In this document: positions 5,733 through 8,489 of the stretch, piece after piece
Position numbering within the stretch: the stretch's first letter is position 1
How the letters are laid out: each line of letters begins with the position of its first letter
Source: Balneolales bacterium
Lineage (GTDB): Bacteria > Bacteroidota > Rhodothermia > Balneolales > Natronogracilivirgulaceae
DNA: 8,489 nucleotides
Assembly: GCA_007131535.1 (NCBI GenBank)
Contig: SLQI01000440.1
Location: 1 to 8,489, forward strand
Direction: 5' to 3'
Notes under the pieces: generated by a model
What the model was told of the DNA's origin: nothing
What the model saw: only the letters and a program-made list of their open reading frames with translations
The model's database searches: none
Position numbers and translations under genes: made by a program

Positions 5733-6554
5733 TCAGCGGTGGGGCCTGTCAACCGGGGCTACGGTGTCTATCGGGTGGGTAAAAAAACCGTCTTCATATA
5801 TCCCGAATTTACCCATACTGTTTTCGAAAATTTCCGTTTCGTCTTCATGCCAGTCCGGGCCGTATCGTTCAAAGTCTACGTACATTTCGTCATGTTCCAG
5901 GTCCCAGCACATCGGAGAGTCCTCAAGTTCGTCAAGTATATCCTCGTAAACTATGTCGAGTTTCAGCTCCTCGTCTTCAATATCAAGATTCAACAGCCGC
6001 GGCACATGCCAGAAGGTTTGACTATCATATTCAAGACCTAATCGTATATGGATTAAGGATACGTCTTGTATCGGTTTGAAGGTTAGACGAATGTTTTTAT
6101 TACATTCTGCATATTTACCTTCATGGTAACCTGAAGCTTGTGTTATAGGAGGGGAGATGGCTGTAGTGCGAGCAATTCTGCCGTCCGCATCCTCAATGGC
6201 AAGTTCATATTTGGTTTCCGGATAAATGTCTTTTTCAGCAAGAAGATTAGTGACGTAGTGACCATCAAAGTTCCGGACCTGCTTACCGAGTAAATATTTT
6301 TCACCGGTTTCGGTATTTGTAAGAGTGGCGGTCACATCAAGGGGCTCGGATGTGTGTTCATCCAAAGGGGTTGAAAGATCATTAATCCGAATAACATGCT
6401 CAGATGATTGCAGATCAAGTCCGCCATAAATGGAAAAGTGATAGTTGGTGTGATATATGGGATCAAGAGTATTATCACAGGATACCAGAAAAACCAGGCT
6501 TGCCGGCAGTAGAAATGAACAAGGATGATATTTATGTTTTATGGCAGTAAACAT
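5733..6554 (-). CDS. DUF4249-like outer-membrane-associated lipoprotein
   Basis: From ATG 6554 the product is 273 residues. A TTG at 6560 would add two residues, but the ATG gives a better signal peptide: basic start (MFTAIKHKYH), hydrophobic core (FLLPASLVFLVS) and lipobox LVSC with Cys26 as the lipidation site. The region about 40-138, with a beta-rich segment running through VTATLTNTETGEKY, GHYVTNL, YPETKYELAIEDADGRIARTT and ISPP, fits the N-terminal part of DUF4249 proteins. These typically follow TonB-dependent receptors in Bacteroidota, as here: the receptor stop is 73 bases upstream on the same strand. Residues 191-244 are exceptionally acidic (24 of 54 Asp/Glu) with His, Trp and Cys interspersed. 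The likely role is a receptor partner at the outer membrane; the ligand is unknown. No Shine-Dalgarno sequence is seen, only an A-rich leader. Confidence 0.7.
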   Translation of the reverse strand: MFTAIKHKYHPCSFLLPASLVFLVSCDNTLDPIYHTNYHFSIYGGLDLQSSEHVIRINDLSTPLDEHTSEPLDVTATLTNTETGEKYLLGKQVRNFDGHYVTNLLAEKDIYPETKYELAIEDADGRIARTTAISPPITQASGYHEGKYAECNKNIRLTFKPIQDVSLIHIRLGLEYDSQTFWHVPRLLNLDIEDEELKLDIVYEDILDELEDSPMCWDLEHDEMYVDFERYGPDWHEDETEIFENSMGKFGIYEDGFFTHPIDTVAPVDRPHR

Positions 6555-6627
6555 ATACAAATTTTTTTAGGTTCTTGAGTCCGGGTTTGTCCATTCTCAT
6601 AATAGAGGCAAAGCTGATGCTGAAGTT

Positions 6628-8489
6628 TCAGTTAATTGCGGCACGGATTGAAGCGTAGGGAAGAATCGGAGTCTGATCAATCCGCTGAAGGGTAGTCAGG
6701 TCGAAATAAAAAATGTTATTGCGGTCATAGGCATTGAGCGTGCCGATTTCGGCATCCAGGCTCAGCTGCGGGGTAATACTAAAGGTGCGCTCAACAGAGA
6801 TATCGAGGCTATGATAACTTGGCATACGCGCTCCATAAGGGCGGTGGAAGTAAGTATAGGCTCTGCCGGCCGTCTCTGAAGGGTCTAATTGGGGGATCGT
6901 TAGTCGAAGATCATAACCGTACACCTGGGTATAAGGGCGACCGGAGCCGAACTCCCATCTGATATTTGTGGAAAATCCGGCAAAGCGGTAGCTGAGTATT
7001 GCGTTTAGCTGGTGGCGGCGGTCATGGGCCGGATGATAGCCAAATACTGGCTCCTTAATCCAGGCGCCGAGGTCATCAGAAGCGGCTTCATATTCAACCT
7101 CCGACCAGCCATAGCCGGCGGAAAAATAAAAAGGATAAATTTCCAGTTCTGCTCGTACATCAAAGCCGTAGGAAGTTCCGTCAGCCAAGCCGGTATCGAG
7201 TTCCATCCTGGCTTCCGGGTTCCATTTGGAAACCGGAATATTGCGGTGATTTTTCGCATATCCTTCAATATTGAATTCGAATACACGTCCGATGCGATGC
7301 TGATATCCCAGAATACCGTGGGTGGCGCCGGGAAGCGGATCTCCGAGACGGCTGGGACTCCAGATGGTAAAGACGGTACCGGCATCCCGCTCATCGGTAA
7401 TTCCCTCTTCAACCTGATAGTATCTTCCCAGAGCGAGGCTCACTTCCCGGTTTGCACTCCCGCCAAGGCGGTACGCAACACGAAGTCGGGGCTCCAGGGT
7501 TGGTGTGACGATATTCTGAGAAGAGATCTGTGAGCCAATACCCGGATGAATGGTTAATCGTTCTGAAGGCGACCACTCCGTGCTGATACTATTCTGGGAT
7601 ACCATCACAGCAATGTCGAAACTGTCGTAGCCGGTAAAACGCTCTGAAAGTGCAGCGTTGTAATTTGCCAGATTCACACCAAGCCGGTATTCTACAGGAT
7701 GACCAAGGACCGTATATTGATGAAGCAGTTGGAGACGGATATTGTGGAGATTGGAAGTACGGTGCGGATTACCCGGCACTCCTTCGTTGTTGGTGAAGCC
7801 GGTATAGCCGAATGTCAGCTCATAAGGGTGATCAAAGGTTTCATCATACCCCATGCACTTTCCGCCGATTACCCGGTTAGACCATGACATTACATAGTCT
7901 CTTTCCGGGTTAATCTGTCCCCGGTCATACGTAAACATGCCGGTAGCGATGCAGTGTAAATTATCAGTTTGCACAGTATACCGCATCATTAAATCCTGAA
8001 ATTGCAGCGGTACATCCTGCCCGGTCAGATGAGGGCCCATTTGTTCGATTACAGAGTAACGCCCCATCATGAGAAGTGACTGGCGGTCGGTCTCAATTGG
8101 ACCCTCACCGTGAAAGGATGCCAGATACGGGCTGTAGGCTACACTCCCGCTGTGGCTTCGCATATTTCCCTGCCTCAGAGTAACATCTATGATGGAAGAG
8201 GTGGCTCCCATGTATTCCGAACCGAACCCGCCGGCATACAAATCAACACTGCGAATGATTTCCTGCGGGAAGGCCGAAAACATATTGGAGATATGAAAGG
8301 GTTTGATGATAGGAAGATTATCCACCAGCACATAATTCTGGGCGGGAGTCCCTCCTCTGATATGAAGTTGGCCGCCACGATCACCGGCCATAACCACTCC
8401 GGGGATGGTTTGAAGGTAGCTGGCAAAATCTCCGCCCGGACCCGGCGTGGGAGCACGCTCTATTTCCGCGCCGGTTATCGTGCGAACCC
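6628..8489 (-). CDS. TonB-dependent outer-membrane receptor (5' partial)
   Basis: The frame stays open to the window edge, so the signal peptide, any carboxypeptidase-like regulatory domain and the TonB box are outside; 619 codons are visible before TGA. Apparent starts at 8397 and 8391 are internal, because the codons before them continue the plug domain (SYLQTIPGVV). Counting from the first full codon, the plug spans about 1-110: AEIERAP, SYLQTIPGV, LHIRGG (41-46), YVLVDNLPI, FSAFPQEIIRSVDLYAGGF and the SSIIDVTLRQGN end. The remainder alternates polar and aromatic residues in long beta strands typical of the 22-strand barrel, for example YELTFGYTGF, VEFNIEGYAKNH and YPFYFSAGYGWSEVEY. The receptor would import a ligand using TonB-ExbBD energy. 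No SusD partner is visible; the DUF4249-like lipoprotein follows in the same orientation. The substrate cannot be told from sequence. Confidence 0.93.
   Translation of the reverse strand, partial: VRTITGAEIERAPTPGPGGDFASYLQTIPGVVMAGDRGGQLHIRGGTPAQNYVLVDNLPIIKPFHISNMFSAFPQEIIRSVDLYAGGFGSEYMGATSSIIDVTLRQGNMRSHSGSVAYSPYLASFHGEGPIETDRQSLLMMGRYSVIEQMGPHLTGQDVPLQFQDLMMRYTVQTDNLHCIATGMFTYDRGQINPERDYVMSWSNRVIGGKCMGYDETFDHPYELTFGYTGFTNNEGVPGNPHRTSNLHNIRLQLLHQYTVLGHPVEYRLGVNLANYNAALSERFTGYDSFDIAVMVSQNSISTEWSPSERLTIHPGIGSQISSQNIVTPTLEPRLRVAYRLGGSANREVSLALGRYYQVEEGITDERDAGTVFTIWSPSRLGDPLPGATHGILGYQHRIGRVFEFNIEGYAKNHRNIPVSKWNPEARMELDTGLADGTSYGFDVRAELEIYPFYFSAGYGWSEVEYEAASDDLGAWIKEPVFGYHPAHDRRHQLNAILSYRFAGFSTNIRWEFGSGRPYTQVYGYDLRLTIPQLDPSETAGRAYTYFHRPYGARMPSYHSLDISVERTFSITPQLSLDAEIGTLNAYDRNNIFYFDLTTLQRIDQTPILPYASIRAAIN

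Noticed and set aside
5393..5752. 119-codon minus-strand ORF overlapping the 49-aa gene and the lipoprotein end
   Set aside because: It overlaps both genes in other frames, shows no recognisable domain, and the 49-aa frame has a much more protein-like layout.
7012..7533. 173-codon plus-strand ORF
   Set aside because: It is antisense to the TonB-dependent receptor barrel, which has clear family features; no domain is recognisable in the antisense product.

Overview
The window looks like a chromosomal segment from a member of the FCB (Bacteroidota-like) superphylum, most plausibly the Balneolota/Rhodothermota side. Three signs support this: a secreted protein ending in a type IX secretion (T9SS) C-terminal domain with the NYPNPFNP signature, a TonB-dependent receptor followed by a DUF4249-like lipoprotein, and several genes with no clear Shine-Dalgarno sequence. 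Acid-rich proteins would suit a salt-tolerant lineage, but that is only a hint. Placement below superphylum is inference.

Layout. (1) Positions 1-1560 (+) hold the 3' part of a modular surface or secreted protein: a probable BspA-type tail, a fibronectin III-like domain, GLUG-type repeats and a T9SS sorting domain. (2) Positions 1561-1753 separate this gene from a convergent one and contain a perfect 13-bp-stem hairpin. (3) Positions 1754-3945 (-) hold three co-oriented genes: an AraC-family regulator, a conserved-looking small protein (88 aa from the preferred start) and a class I SAM-dependent methyltransferase. The two gaps hold two palindromes and a 13-bp hairpin. (4) Positions 3946-4436 are an AT-richer divergent region with a doubtful 86-codon exported-peptide ORF. 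(5) Positions 4437-5237 (+) encode a classical NAD(P)-dependent short-chain dehydrogenase. (6) Positions 5347-5496 (-) encode a 49-residue single-pass membrane protein that is easy to miss because of its size. (7) Positions 5733-8489 (-) hold a TonB-dependent outer-membrane receptor, cut by the window edge, followed by a DUF4249-like lipoprotein, probably as one operon.

How the parts fit. The receptor and lipoprotein probably form an outer-membrane uptake or binding unit of unknown substrate. The AraC, small-protein and methyltransferase genes look like a self-contained small-molecule-responsive or modifying module, and the divergent SDR is a possible additional target of the regulator. No mobile element, CRISPR array, rRNA, tRNA or recognised defence system is seen. 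I find no convincing new system. The best leads are the tiny membrane protein, the acidic segment of the lipoprotein, and the palindrome/hairpin arrangement within the AraC cluster.
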